A stretch of DNA of 52,818 nucleotides from an uncultured Acidobacteriaceae bacterium (GCA_903828675.1 CAIKND010000171.1:1-52818); one strand, 5' to 3'; positions 9,744 to 19,158 are shown, numbered from the stretch's first letter. The notes: generated by a model from the letters alone, not told the origin. Numbers and translations: made by a program.

Positions 9744-9818
9744 GCGGGAATAGCTCAGTGGTAGAGCATCTGCTTCCCAAGCAGAGGGTCGCGGGTTCGA
9801 TCCCCGTTTCCCGCTCCA
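9744..9818 (+). tRNA. tRNA-Gly (anticodon CCC)
   Basis: Complete cloverleaf. The acceptor stem is GCGGGAA with TTCCCGC, the D-arm is TAGCTCAGTGGTAGAGCA, and the anticodon stem TCTGC/GCAGA encloses loop TTCCCAA (anticodon CCC, reading GGG). The T-arm holds GGTTCGATCCC, discriminator T is at 9815, and CCA is encoded at 9816-9818. All stems pair. It sits downstream of the integrase relic, and no other tRNA is adjacent. Confidence 0.97.
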
Positions 9819-10716
9819 GACTTGCAGGCAGAGAGAAGGGACCGGAAATGTTCCCCGTCCATTTTCTATAAGACTGCACCATCCACTTCTCAACGTTACT
9901 ACTGCGAAAGCGCGTTTCCCGTCCGATCCTAGAATTTCGTAGAGAATGCAAGTGCCGGTTACTGTAACGCTCGCGATACTCGTCCAGAGCGTGACCGACA
10001 GACCATGCTGCATGCGGAAGGCCTGACGCCTCAGATCGCTCCGCTCAAACTCCGAAAGCCAGCCGCTCAGCCACCACCTTGATCCGGTGACGATGCAATG
10101 CAATTCCAGTTGCTTCGCTCATACAATCAGAACATCACAAACCCCATACAACCAAAAGGGTGTGGTTGTTCCACGCGTAGGTTCAATTCGCACAGCAATC
10201 CTATTCCAAGGCAGTCCTTCATCTGCCACTTGTAGCAGCTGTGAATGCGCATCGATTCTTAACGGCATGCTGGGCAGCAACTCGCCTTGCCCATCGCGCG
10301 CCGCACCGTGACGAGCCGTCAAATGTCCTCAACCGTGAACTGATCTGACACCACTTTACCTGCATCCGGCATCGATGTTCCTTGCTTCATAGGCTTATTC
10401 GGAAGCCGCCAGAGCATGCCACTCTTCTGCCGCGATACCCCCGATAGAAGAAGCGCCAAACATGGCTCACCACATGTGGCCACGAACCCAAATCAAGTTG
10501 CCAATAGCAATAGATAGAGAAAGCAACAACGCTTCATGTCCTGCAAGGTACTTGAGTACGAGGATGGCTTTCGAATGGGCGACAGTCAATGGAAATGAGT
10601 AAATAAGGGGAACAGCTTTGGGGGTTCAGATTGATGCAAAACCAGATTGCGGCCTTGATGAACTGCGTCTGACTCAAGTTCTGCGAGGAGCGTAGCGTGC
10701 TGTGACGTGGTCATCT
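9819..10716. other. long non-coding stretch, nothing recognised
   Basis: About 900 bp between tRNA-Gly and the end of the minus-strand operon. No reading frame shows a recognisable motif or a plausible start. It may be the decayed remainder of the element represented by the integrase relic; I cannot show that. Confidence 0.4.
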
Positions 10717-12000
10717 TCAACCGTGGTTCCTGGGGGGCGTAGAGAGGTGCTGGATTAGCCAATGAGCGATTTGCTGAGGTGTCGCTTTTGTCGGATTTGT
10801 CCAACTGGTTTTGAGGGCGTCCGGCAATACGAAGTACGCACTCTCTGCGGATTCCGCGATGCACAGAAAGGCAGTCTGCGCGCATTCAGGATACCGCTGT
10901 GCCGCGAGCAGGATGTAACGTGCAAGCACCGCGGCATCTATGGCGCTCCCTTGCAGATCGTCTACGTCAGGAAGCGCGCTAATGTGATGCTGGTTCTCAA
11001 AGATGGCGATACCCGTGAAGGGCTTGGGCTTGGCGCGAAGGCCGAAGCGAGCGAACAGGACTCTGGGACGGGCGCGGCGGATCGCTTCGCTAGCAGCCCA
11101 CTCGACAAAGGCATTAGAGAAAATGAGAGCGCCGTTGCCGCTTAGGTAAAGATCGATGACGAATCTGCGCAAGCGCGCCTCGTCCTTTAGCTCCGGCGGC
11201 CACCACGGATCCCAGTTCTTGCCGCGAATGGAGGCGAGCGTCTGATCAGTGACTTCAATACTCTTGGGAACGGTGTTCACCTGCGCGAGAACGCGTTCGC
11301 GCAGGTGTCCGAGCGCCGCGCAAGTAAGAGTCGAAGCTACGCCTTGGCTCACGGATGTGGTCGAGAATCCAGAGCCCCCGTCGATCAACCACAAGTCCGA
11401 GGTCTCTATGCTGCCTTGTTGCACAAGCAGATCTCGAACAGAAGACGGCCCCTGCAAGAGTAGCTCGGTGATATGCGTGGCATCCCCATCGATCGAAAGC
11501 TCCGCACCGCCGTCGCCCCACTTGCTCCAGACTTTTGCGGGCTCAAAGGGCAAGCTCCTGGGCAGAATTGCAACGACGAGTCGGGATTGCGCACCGGGCC
11601 GCTGCGCGGACGCATGCGCCGCGGTCTCCACCGCATCGTAGATATACTGCACCTGAGCGCGCCACTCGGAAAAGGCTGCCGACCTGGCAAGCAACGAAGC
11701 GTTCTCCATTGTGTCTGCAGTCTGATCAAAGTTCCATGATTGAACACCCATTTTGCCCTCAAGCCTGCGCATGGGAGCAAGGAGCGCATCGAGCGCTGAT
11801 GGATTAAAGGATTCAACTCCGCGCATGAAATCCTTGAGGCGTTGCTGCTCAAACGGGAAGAGCGTATCCCAAGCTGTAAATTGTCCGTTGAGCGACGGAC
11901 GCATCGTGACGGGCAGGCGCTTGATTAGCGAGCCAAAGCTCTCGATTTCGCCCGCCTCGGAAGACCCACGCGCTCGCTTGTTCAGCATGTCGACTGTCAT
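10717..12000 (-). CDS. protein of unknown function, last gene of the TPR/phosphatase-like operon
   Basis: I do not recognise this 427-residue protein. It has no signal peptide or membrane segment and looks like a soluble alpha/beta protein; segments such as SRLVVAILPRSLPFEPAKVW, SDLWLIDGGSGF and the C-terminal AAVLARYILLAAQRYPECAQ suggest buried strands and helices. The start is fixed by an ATGA overlap: ATG 12000 overlaps the TGA stop (11999-11997) of the upstream gene, so the two are probably translationally coupled. That strict coupling to a Tat-exported alkaline-phosphatase-superfamily protein and a TPR protein suggests a shared task, perhaps regulation or assembly, but no reaction can be assigned. 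Confidence 0.7.
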   Translation of the reverse strand: MTVDMLNKRARGSSEAGEIESFGSLIKRLPVTMRPSLNGQFTAWDTLFPFEQQRLKDFMRGVESFNPSALDALLAPMRRLEGKMGVQSWNFDQTADTMENASLLARSAAFSEWRAQVQYIYDAVETAAHASAQRPGAQSRLVVAILPRSLPFEPAKVWSKWGDGGAELSIDGDATHITELLLQGPSSVRDLLVQQGSIETSDLWLIDGGSGFSTTSVSQGVASTLTCAALGHLRERVLAQVNTVPKSIEVTDQTLASIRGKNWDPWWPPELKDEARLRRFVIDLYLSGNGALIFSNAFVEWAASEAIRRARPRVLFARFGLRAKPKPFTGIAIFENQHHISALPDVDDLQGSAIDAAVLARYILLAAQRYPECAQTAFLCIAESAESAYFVLPDALKTSWTNPTKATPQQIAHWLIQHLSTPPRNHG

Positions 12001-13154
12001 AACCACAACCCTGGGAGTGGCTTTCCTGCGAGATCCAGATTCTTCACATCAAAGAGCCTGGCAATCGTCGGACAGACGTCAGTTTGTTGAATTGAATCTT
12101 CAAGGATCTGTGCGCGCTGAATGGCATCCCCGAGGCACATCATCCAGGTAATGCGTGTCGAGTCTCCGTTCTGACGATGATTGAAGAATCCGTTAGTATT
12201 TGAACCATCAAAATCGCGACCAAATTCGGGCAGGACAATCAATGTAGTCTTACCGCGGTATGCGGGCATCGTCTTCAATACATTCCACAATTCATAAACC
12301 AGCCGATCGACGGTAGAAATGCCGCCCAGATGGAGAGAGTAGGAACCGAAGTGCGCCACCTCCATATCGGAAAACGTAATCGCCAGTAGCGACGGGGCAA
12401 AGCGCTGCATGACTTCCAATGCCACAAGATAGGTGAACTCGTCACCTGTGACCGGGGCGTTGGTGCGAATGAGATCCTCGATGGCCTGCTGGATAACACC
12501 CAGGGTGATTCGATCAAGCGAAGAGGATTCGCCGCCTATCGACCAGCCTAGACCGTCGTAGTTGTCACTATTGAGAATGGCTTCGATCTCTGGCTGCACT
12601 GTGGAGCGATCAGCACTGTGAACCGCGCGGCCCTGGGACGCTGCGTGAACAACCGCGCTGATGAGAAGTTGCTTGGGAAAGATCACATTGGCGCCGAAAG
12701 CCGGACCGAAGCTGGAAACCGAACTGGCGCCAATGCGGCTGGTGAGCGCCTTGTTGCTAGAGATAAGCCACGCTTGATCCTGACTGAGGTGGAGGGCCTT
12801 GCGCAGGAACTCAAAAATGGTGGGGGTGGTGGGTGATGTATTGCCCCAATCGTCGAGGCGCTGCCAATTACCTGTGAGGATGCTGGAGATGGTGTTGTAG
12901 TGGGAAGTGACCCCGTTGTTGTGGACGAAAGGATAGAAAACGCTCTGCGGCAGCAGATCGCGGTAGAGATGGGGAATATTGGCAAATCCAGATTGAGCAA
13001 AGGTGTCTTCGCGGCGCATTCCTCCGCAGGTGACCAGTACGACTTTCCGATCTGTAACGGGCAGGGAAGGGCTGGCGATTGCAGCGGCGCCGGCCCACTG
13101 CTCGACGAGCAGAGCGGCGGCGGTTTTCAACAGTTCGCGGCGCGTGAAATCCAT
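11997..13154 (-). CDS. Tat-exported alkaline-phosphatase-superfamily (sulfatase-like) protein
   Basis: 385-residue protein starting MDFTRRELLKTAAALLVEQ, a twin-arginine signal (TRRELLK plus hydrophobic stretch), so export in folded form is likely. The fold is that of the alkaline phosphatase/sulfatase superfamily: a first metal-site strand VVLVTCGGM, a nucleophile-helix region NNGVTSHYNTISSILTG, and the late metal-binding SDMEVAHFGSYSLHLGG and LPEFGRDF...NHR segments. The sulfatase C/S-x-P-x-R signature is absent, so it is not a typical sulfatase. Substrate unknown; related proteins hydrolyse phosphate or sulfate esters. ATG 13154 is preferred over the upstream in-frame TTG 13175 because AAGG lies six bases before it. 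It follows the TPR gene by 17 bp and overlaps the next gene by ATGA. Confidence 0.7.
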   Translation of the reverse strand: MDFTRRELLKTAAALLVEQWAGAAAIASPSLPVTDRKVVLVTCGGMRREDTFAQSGFANIPHLYRDLLPQSVFYPFVHNNGVTSHYNTISSILTGNWQRLDDWGNTSPTTPTIFEFLRKALHLSQDQAWLISSNKALTSRIGASSVSSFGPAFGANVIFPKQLLISAVVHAASQGRAVHSADRSTVQPEIEAILNSDNYDGLGWSIGGESSSLDRITLGVIQQAIEDLIRTNAPVTGDEFTYLVALEVMQRFAPSLLAITFSDMEVAHFGSYSLHLGGISTVDRLVYELWNVLKTMPAYRGKTTLIVLPEFGRDFDGSNTNGFFNHRQNGDSTRITWMMCLGDAIQRAQILEDSIQQTDVCPTIARLFDVKNLDLAGKPLPGLWL

Positions 13155-13171
13155 AGGCGGCCTTTTCCCTA

Positions 13172-14575
13172 TCAATGAAACTCTACGGCAAACCTGGTAA
13201 TTTGCCGTAGACGCCGATCGAGATCTTCCAGCTCCTGGCGTGCGAACTTCTTTTGCAGATCCATTTGCGCCTGTCCGTCCTGAGTACGGCCAGTCTTCCA
13301 GTAGGCGCGAGCAAGCCGATAGTGCGCCTGCGCAAAATCGGGTTTCAGTTTAACAGCGCGCTCAAGGTAAGGAATACTCCCCTTCCAGTCCTGGCTGTTT
13401 TGCAGGGCCATGCCCATTTCAAACTGGGCACCAGGCAGGTTCGGATCGGCGGCGATGGCTCGGACAAGCAGCCTCCGGGTCAAACTCAAATTCTCAGCAT
13501 CCTGATTCTGCGCCCGAAGGAACGATGCGGCGTATGTTGCAACCTTGGCATCAGCCGGGTGCGCCTGCGCGTAGGTCACCAGCGACGCGCAAAGGGGGCT
13601 GATGGTGTCCATTGGGGCATTGCACGAGATTCCCAGCATTTCAGCATGCATCGCATTGTCCGGTTCGTTTGCGAGCAACTCAGCAAAAACGGGAATAGCC
13701 TTTGCATATCTGGCGTCGCCGAAGAGAGCCGCGCCCAATCCGAGGCGAATGCGCTTACTGTCTGGGAACTTGGCAGATGCAGCCTCAAACTCGGTAGTTG
13801 CGGCATCGAATGTCCAATGCCGCAGAAACTCCACGCCTAGCGCCCACGCATTTTCTTCGCTAGGCTCCAATTCCGCTGCATGTGCGAGGTGCTCGGCGGC
13901 GATCTTGAAACTGCCCGCCTTTTCATATGCCTCTCCCAAAAGCGCTTGCGCTCGCGCGGATCGATCCGCGTCTGCGACCGTGGAGAGCATCAACTGGGCA
14001 TCGCCCACGCGATTTGACGCGAGAAGTGCGGTAATGCAGTCCAATTTCAGGTCAGAATCCCCGGGGTTCAATCGTTGTGCTTGCAGAAGAGCCTTTGCGG
14101 CTTCGCCGGGCCTGTGATTCTCCATGGACAAGCGGCCGAGACTTTGTTGCGCCGAGGCGTTTCCGGGATTGATCCGCACGGCTCGCCGAAATTCCTCAAG
14201 CGCGGATTGGTTGCGATGCGCCTGGTATAAAGCCGCGCCCAAGTTGGCATGAGCAGCGTCGGAAGAAGGCTGTTCGCCGACCGCCGCTTCAAGGAAGGGC
14301 AGCGCACGGGATACGTCGCCACGCGAGGCCAGGAGCAAACCCAGCGATTCATCCACCGCAAATAGTCCTGGATGCGCGTTATGGAGCTTGAGCAAAAGAG
14401 CCTCCGCCCGCGCCAGATCGCCGTGATCCTGTGCGGCCATCGCCTCCTGGAAGTCGCGTTCCATCCCGGCGTCGCCCGATCCATGAGAAGACTGAGAGTC
14501 AATAACGGTCGGAGAAAGCCAAACAAGCGCCTGGATCGCAATCATCCAAAGTAAATTGCCAAACTGCTTTCTCAC
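13172..14575 (-). CDS. secreted tetratricopeptide-repeat protein
   Basis: 467-residue TPR protein with an N-terminal signal peptide (LLWMIAIQALVWLSP). At least eight helix-turn-helix repeats are visible across residues ~35-450, with the usual pattern A..G..Y......A...F..A. Examples are ANLGAALYQAHRNQSALEEF, SARAQALLGEAYEKAGSFKI and AHYRLARAYWKTGRTQDG. Such proteins are scaffolds for protein-protein contacts in the periplasm. The GTG start at 14575 has GGAG seven bases upstream, inside a 13-bp palindrome (14577-14589, GCAGGA/TCCTGC). It is the first gene of a tightly spaced three-gene unit with the Tat-exported hydrolase-like protein and the unknown protein, and it lies downstream of the second TonB-dependent receptor. 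Confidence 0.85.
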   Translation of the reverse strand: MRKQFGNLLWMIAIQALVWLSPTVIDSQSSHGSGDAGMERDFQEAMAAQDHGDLARAEALLLKLHNAHPGLFAVDESLGLLLASRGDVSRALPFLEAAVGEQPSSDAAHANLGAALYQAHRNQSALEEFRRAVRINPGNASAQQSLGRLSMENHRPGEAAKALLQAQRLNPGDSDLKLDCITALLASNRVGDAQLMLSTVADADRSARAQALLGEAYEKAGSFKIAAEHLAHAAELEPSEENAWALGVEFLRHWTFDAATTEFEAASAKFPDSKRIRLGLGAALFGDARYAKAIPVFAELLANEPDNAMHAEMLGISCNAPMDTISPLCASLVTYAQAHPADAKVATYAASFLRAQNQDAENLSLTRRLLVRAIAADPNLPGAQFEMGMALQNSQDWKGSIPYLERAVKLKPDFAQAHYRLARAYWKTGRTQDGQAQMDLQKKFARQELEDLDRRLRQITRFAVEFH

Positions 14576-14780
14576 TGCAGGACTCCTGCGAACCTACCCA
14601 GATAGATATCGTAAATGAACGCGCAATGATTTCGACACGCCATGTTCCGTCCGCCGGGAATAGGGTCCATTCCAAATGGCTGTGAATGGGCAGGACTCGT
14701 GGAGAAGACTTCCCTCAGGGCCTAGGCAGGCTGCGGAAAAAGGCCTGAATTTGACTTGATGCCTGATTGAAATGCAGCCG

Positions 14781-14946
14781 GGGCTAGAGCCCACATCTCC
14801 TTTCAGCGGTTTGCGGCCCGACTAAAGTCGTGCCCCGATACAAAGTTCGCCAGCTTTCTTCGGGCAATGGGTCTTTCCGCAGCCTGTAAAGCCTAGCTTC
14901 ATTTTCAGAGGTCTTCCGCATGGCTAAAGCCGTGCCCTTTCAAAAC
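14781..14946. repeat. dispersed short-hairpin repeat cluster (copy 1)
   Basis: Series of short hairpins in the receptor-TPR gap: GGGCTAGAGCCC at 14781-14792, CGACTAAAGTCG at 14819-14830 followed by TGCCCCGATACA, and GGCTAAAGCC at 14922-14931 followed by GTGCCCTTTCAA. The same order and wording recur at 39238-39395. This is a dispersed intergenic repeat; function unknown. The remainder of the 559-bp gap (14576-15134) holds no gene that I can see. Confidence 0.65.
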
Positions 14947-15134
14947 ATGAAAGACGATCTGTGCGACGGACACCACGAGCATTGACAGGAAGGTAGCAGT
15001 CTCATGGCGAATCCAGGAACAAACGCCAAGCCAGCGAAAGGACGCTTCCGCGGGGCCTGAAAATCAGCGGGGGATCCGCTGTTAGCTGGATCCCCCGGTA
15101 GAAATGACCTTCGCAAAAATACTGCCGCTCTCTA

Positions 15135-18100
15135 CTAGAACGCGTACTTAAGCGACATCTGGAAGAAGCGCGAGTCCGGAGAGTACCTTTGGAGCGAACG
15201 CGTGCCCGAGATTTGCCCGCCATTGGTTCCGATTCCGTTGTTGCTCGGCTCGCCGAGGGCAGGAGTGTTGAACAGGTTGAAGATGTCGGTGCGGAACTCA
15301 AGCTTCTGTTCGCGGAAGGTTCTGAAGCTCTTGAAGACCGACATGTTGATGCGCTCGTAGCCTGGGCCAGGAATGACGGTGCGCCGGCCACCGAGATAGC
15401 CGATGGCACTAGCCGTACTGGTGACATAGGTGCCTGCCGCGATGGCATGCGCACCTGTGGTGGGATCCCAAGGATTGGTGAACGCGCATGGGTTGTACCA
15501 GTTGTGGTAGTTACGGACTGAAGTCGGGCAGGAACCACCAACGGATGAGGTGCCTCCGGCCTTGAACGCATCTCCGATCCTCACAGCGCGGGTATTGCTG
15601 CCGCCGGACGCGGTGTTTATGCCCGTCGGGTGCACTGTTAGGAAGTTGCCGGATTGAGCTACGAACGTAGCATTCGCCGACCAGCCGCCGATGATTTCAT
15701 CGACCAGCGTGCTTTGATTCAGGTATGCGCGGCCCTTGCCAAATGGCAGTTCATAAAGAGTGTTGAAGGTAAAGCGCTGGCGCGTATCCCAAGGGGACTG
15801 CGAGAGTTCGCTGCTCATTGGGATCAGGTTGAAGGCACGCTCGCCGCTGTCTCCGGAGGAGCCAAGGGGCGTATTGACATCGTCGAGTGAGTGCGACCAG
15901 GTATATGTAGCCAACAGGTTGTAGCCGCGTGACATCCGCTTTTCCAGTTTGGTCTGCAACGAATTGTAGTTGCTGCTGCCAAGGTAAGCGACGTATGCCG
16001 ATCCACCGGAATGTGGGAACGGACGGAAGTTCTGGGAACTCACGCCAGGAGCGGCAAGCGCCATTGGGGCGTTTGCGTCCACGTTGACTTGCAGGTGACG
16101 CGAGGTGTTGCCAACGTAGCTGACCGTAGCCACAATGTCGTTGGTAATGCCGCGCTCCACTGCGAGGTTGTAGCTTTGAGTGTAGGGGGTTTTGGGTGTC
16201 GGATCAGCGCCGCGCATCGTCAGATTCTGCGTGTTCGACGCAAAGCCGCTGGCCAGGATGGCACTGAAACCGTTGGCGATGGTAAAGCCGTCGGTGGGGC
16301 AAATGAAGGCAGTACAGCTTCCGGATGGGAAGGATCCAGTGAACTGGAAGGGATAATTCTCACCCAGATTCGGCCAGTATCCCAGGCTCTCGAGACCACC
16401 ATAGAATATGCCAAAACCAGTCCGGACCACCGTCTTCGGATCCACGGAATAGGCGATGCCTATGCGCGGTGCGAAGTTGGTGCGTTGCGCCTTGAGAAGG
16501 TGCGGATCCGAAGTGCTCACAGGCTTGATCCCGTCCATGGCCAGCACCGTTGAGTAGTTAGGGCTGTACGTGGAGTTGTTCATGATGCCCATTGCATATT
16601 GATAGGTTGAGCTGGGAATCAGGTATTGGCCTTTGCCAGTGCCCATGCCGGTTGCCGCGTTGAAGCCCAAGGATCCTGGGATCGGGTTAAAGGAGGCCTG
16701 GTAGCCGCCTACATCCTGATAGGGTTGGAAATACTCCCAACGGAGACCCAGGTTGACCGTGAGATTCCGACTCGCGCGCCAGTCGTCCTGGACATAGATA
16801 GCGTTGTTCGAGCGTTGGTCGCCATTCGTGACTTCATTGGACAAACCCGCGTCGTGCTGCTGATCGAGCAGGAAGTCGGCTATGCCGGACCCCGTATTGC
16901 TCACGGTCGAACCCGAAGAGGTCAAGTTGGAAGTGTACTCTCCGGTGTAGCTGTAGCTGCCGCGCGACTGCTGAGGCTGCAGCGTGGAGAAGCGAATGTT
17001 CTGGAAGCTGACGCCAGCCTTTAGAGAGTGGCTGCCCCAGATCTTGGTAACGTTGTCGATGATCTGATAGACGTTCTCGTGCTCGTCTGTCGTTGACCAG
17101 GTTGGGCTGCCAAAGTTGGTGAGCGCGCTGTTCATGTTGACCGCCGGCAGACCGCCGTTGAGCGGGGCAGTTGGAATACCGCCAAAGCCGACTGAAGCAG
17201 CGAAGCCCAGATTCGCAGCGTTGGGATGCTGGAAGCCGGTGTGCAGATAGCTGAAGCCAAAACGGATTTCGTTGGTGAGCGACTGGGTAAATACATGAGA
17301 CTCCGACGCCATGTAATTCGCACCGTAGTCCTTCTGCTTGCCGTCGTCGCCGAAGCCGCCGCCGTCAAGGATATTCCCTAGCGGAGGGGCATTGTGGCCC
17401 ATTTCGTTCCAGTAACTGTAGCGGCTGTATGCCGTGTCTTTGCTACCGATCGTGTAGTCCAGACGGGCATCCCACTGGAATGTGTTGTCGAGAACCGGCC
17501 GTTGCATGACGTAGTTGTTGTAGAGCAGGCCGTTGTTGGCGTTCGGCTGAGGATAGTAGTTCAACATTTTCAGAGCGGTCGCGCTGAGCGCAACGCCTGG
17601 GACGCTGCTGGTACAGCTTGTGCTGGTCACCAGGCAGTTATTGTTGAACGGAACCGGAGGAGTTCCAGGCCCTTGGGGCACAGGGGCTCCGCCGACGCCA
17701 GGTGCGAGGCCGCCCACCTGATGGTAGAGTTGCACGGCTGGATTGCCGGTAAGGGCGGGGTTCAGCAGTTCAGAAAGGTCGCCGAGCCGCATTTTGGCGG
17801 TGGGAACCGAGTAAGTGCCGGGTTCATTGTAGGTAACGCGGTTAGCCTGTGCATCGGCAAAGAAGAAGAGCTTGTTCTTGAAGAACGGGCCTCCGAGCGT
17901 GGCGCCAAACTGGTTCTGATGATAGGGCGCAACTTCTTGGACAGCGCTTGGGTTCCAGTCGTGGACGTCAAAGGCGGTGTTGCGCACGTACTCCCACAAA
18001 CTGCCATGGAAGTCGTTGGCGCCGGACTTGATGCTGGCGTTGACGACCGCGCCGGCAGAGTGACCGAACTCCGCGGAATAGTTGCTGGTCTGTACCTTGA

Positions 18101-18812
18101 ATTCTTCTAAGGCATCCGGCGGAGGATTGACGACATAGCTGGCGCCGTTATAAAAGTCCACGACGTTGGCGTTGTTGTCCACACCATCCAGGATGAAGTT
18201 GTTCTCTTCAGCGCGTTGTCCGTTGGCCTGGAAGTCGCCCTTGCCACCGCCGCGGGATCCTTCAGGCAGCGCGGCACCGGCAGATAACTGCGCGATGTAA
18301 ATCCAGTTGCGGCTAGCCAGCGGAATGCTGTTGATGGTCTGTGTGTCCACAGTCTGGCCCACCGAGCTTTCCTGCGTTTGCATGAGCGGCACTTCAGTGG
18401 TAACAGTCACGGTTTCAGTTGTAGCGCCGGGCTTGAGGATAACCACGACGTTAAGCCGTTGTTGGATGCTCAAGTGCAGGTTGGTTTGCGTGGTGGTCTG
18501 AAAGCTTGGCGCGGTAGCCGAAACTGTGTAGCTTCCGATCTTGACGGGAGAGAAAACGTAGACACCGGCACCATCGGCCGACGTCTTTAAGACCTGTCCC
18601 AGGTCAACATTGGTTAACGTCACAGCGGCGTTTGGAATCGCCGCACCGGACGGATCCTCAACAACGCCTGTAATCGTTCCTTGATCGAGTTGTCCGAACA
18701 TCACGCGCGCCGGCATCAGGAACAGGACTGGCACAAGCAATGTAAACAACAGTCTGCGTCGAAAATTCATAAACTGCCTCCTTACGGGCCTCTTGAGTTG
18801 TGTGAAATGCAA
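15135..18812 (-). CDS. TonB-dependent receptor, Oar-like, LacI-locus receptor
   Basis: 1,225-residue outer-membrane receptor. A signal peptide (LLFTLLVPVLFLMPARVMFG) precedes a carboxypeptidase-regulatory domain at about 40-125 (GTITGVVEDPSGAAIPNAAV). The plug follows at about 130-260 (NNFILDGVDNNANVVD, SAEFGHSAGAVVNASIKSGA), then a long beta-barrel ending MSLKYAF with the terminal Phe. It imports or captures a ligand at TonB expense. A strong AAGGAGG lies before ATG 18812, and a sigma70-like promoter with an overlapping operator-like palindrome lies ~120 bp upstream. The divergent lacI-type regulator and the nearby symporter suggest a sugar-like substrate; that is inference. The same-strand TPR operon begins 559 bp downstream after a repeat, so co-transcription is uncertain. 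Confidence 0.92.
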   Translation of the reverse strand: MHFTQLKRPVRRQFMNFRRRLLFTLLVPVLFLMPARVMFGQLDQGTITGVVEDPSGAAIPNAAVTLTNVDLGQVLKTSADGAGVYVFSPVKIGSYTVSATAPSFQTTTQTNLHLSIQQRLNVVVILKPGATTETVTVTTEVPLMQTQESSVGQTVDTQTINSIPLASRNWIYIAQLSAGAALPEGSRGGGKGDFQANGQRAEENNFILDGVDNNANVVDFYNGASYVVNPPPDALEEFKVQTSNYSAEFGHSAGAVVNASIKSGANDFHGSLWEYVRNTAFDVHDWNPSAVQEVAPYHQNQFGATLGGPFFKNKLFFFADAQANRVTYNEPGTYSVPTAKMRLGDLSELLNPALTGNPAVQLYHQVGGLAPGVGGAPVPQGPGTPPVPFNNNCLVTSTSCTSSVPGVALSATALKMLNYYPQPNANNGLLYNNYVMQRPVLDNTFQWDARLDYTIGSKDTAYSRYSYWNEMGHNAPPLGNILDGGGFGDDGKQKDYGANYMASESHVFTQSLTNEIRFGFSYLHTGFQHPNAANLGFAASVGFGGIPTAPLNGGLPAVNMNSALTNFGSPTWSTTDEHENVYQIIDNVTKIWGSHSLKAGVSFQNIRFSTLQPQQSRGSYSYTGEYTSNLTSSGSTVSNTGSGIADFLLDQQHDAGLSNEVTNGDQRSNNAIYVQDDWRASRNLTVNLGLRWEYFQPYQDVGGYQASFNPIPGSLGFNAATGMGTGKGQYLIPSSTYQYAMGIMNNSTYSPNYSTVLAMDGIKPVSTSDPHLLKAQRTNFAPRIGIAYSVDPKTVVRTGFGIFYGGLESLGYWPNLGENYPFQFTGSFPSGSCTAFICPTDGFTIANGFSAILASGFASNTQNLTMRGADPTPKTPYTQSYNLAVERGITNDIVATVSYVGNTSRHLQVNVDANAPMALAAPGVSSQNFRPFPHSGGSAYVAYLGSSNYNSLQTKLEKRMSRGYNLLATYTWSHSLDDVNTPLGSSGDSGERAFNLIPMSSELSQSPWDTRQRFTFNTLYELPFGKGRAYLNQSTLVDEIIGGWSANATFVAQSGNFLTVHPTGINTASGGSNTRAVRIGDAFKAGGTSSVGGSCPTSVRNYHNWYNPCAFTNPWDPTTGAHAIAAGTYVTSTASAIGYLGGRRTVIPGPGYERINMSVFKSFRTFREQKLEFRTDIFNLFNTPALGEPSNNGIGTNGGQISGTRSLQRYSPDSRFFQMSLKYAF

Positions 18813-18921
18813 CTTTGGAAATGACTCAAAATTTGCAGGGAAACAAATCTAAGAGTTGAAGCTGCTGGCCATCAGGTAAAAATGTGGCCGGATAAATCCT
18901 TTGTTTTGCAGCCCGGATAGC

Positions 18922-18951
18922 AAAATACACCCTGAATGTAAACGGTGTCAA
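18922..18951 (-). promoter_or_regulatory. sigma70-like promoter for the second receptor
   Basis: On the minus strand TTGACA (18951-18946) is followed after 18 bases by TATTTT (18927-18922). This lies about 110 bp before the receptor start. The -35 hexamer is a perfect consensus and overlaps the operator-like site at 18937-18950. Confidence 0.5.
18937..18950. promoter_or_regulatory. candidate LacI-family operator (receptor promoter)
   Basis: TGTAAACGGTGTCA is an imperfect palindrome around a central CG, the layout usual for LacI-family sites. It shares 10 of 14 positions with TGTAATCGGATACA upstream of the symporter. It overlaps the -35 box of the receptor promoter, which would allow simple repression. 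Confidence 0.45.
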
Positions 18952-19006
18952 TGAATTTCGGGGAGGGCTATTCCGCCCCTGCTGCAACGAAAATGTATCT
19001 ATAAGT

Positions 19007-19020
19007 TATTCAATTGAATA
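19007..19020. promoter_or_regulatory. perfect palindrome in the receptor-lacI divergent region
   Basis: TATTCAATTGAATA is a perfect 14-bp inverted repeat in an AT-rich stretch, about 140 bp before the lacI-type start and 195 bp before the receptor start. It may be a second regulator site or part of the regulator's own promoter. Confidence 0.35.
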
Positions 19021-19041
19021 GGTGTACGTTCTGAAATTATT

Positions 19042-19053
19042 TACCGGACGGTA
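19042..19053. promoter_or_regulatory. inverted repeat TACCG-GA-CGGTA upstream of lacI-type gene
   Basis: Perfect 5-bp arms around GA, about 105 bp before ATG 19159. A plausible operator for autoregulation of the lacI-type gene; no further support. Confidence 0.3.
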
Positions 19054-19158
19054 TTCGCCTTTCGCCTCTGATGAAACCGTGTAACCGTCAAAAAAACGAG
19101 GATTTCGGTATAGTAATCAGGAAACCCCTTTAGCTCTGTTGTGTGTTGCGAGGATTTC

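Noticed and set aside
9651..10103. Minus-strand frame containing GSNPRPSAWEADALPLSYSR-like text
   Set aside because: This is the common spurious translation of the antisense strand of a tRNA gene, here tRNA-Gly.
14577..14589. GCAGGA-C-TCCTGC palindrome over the TPR gene's ribosome-binding site as a translational switch
   Set aside because: The loop would be a single base, so a stable RNA hairpin of the full length cannot form; noted only as a palindrome.
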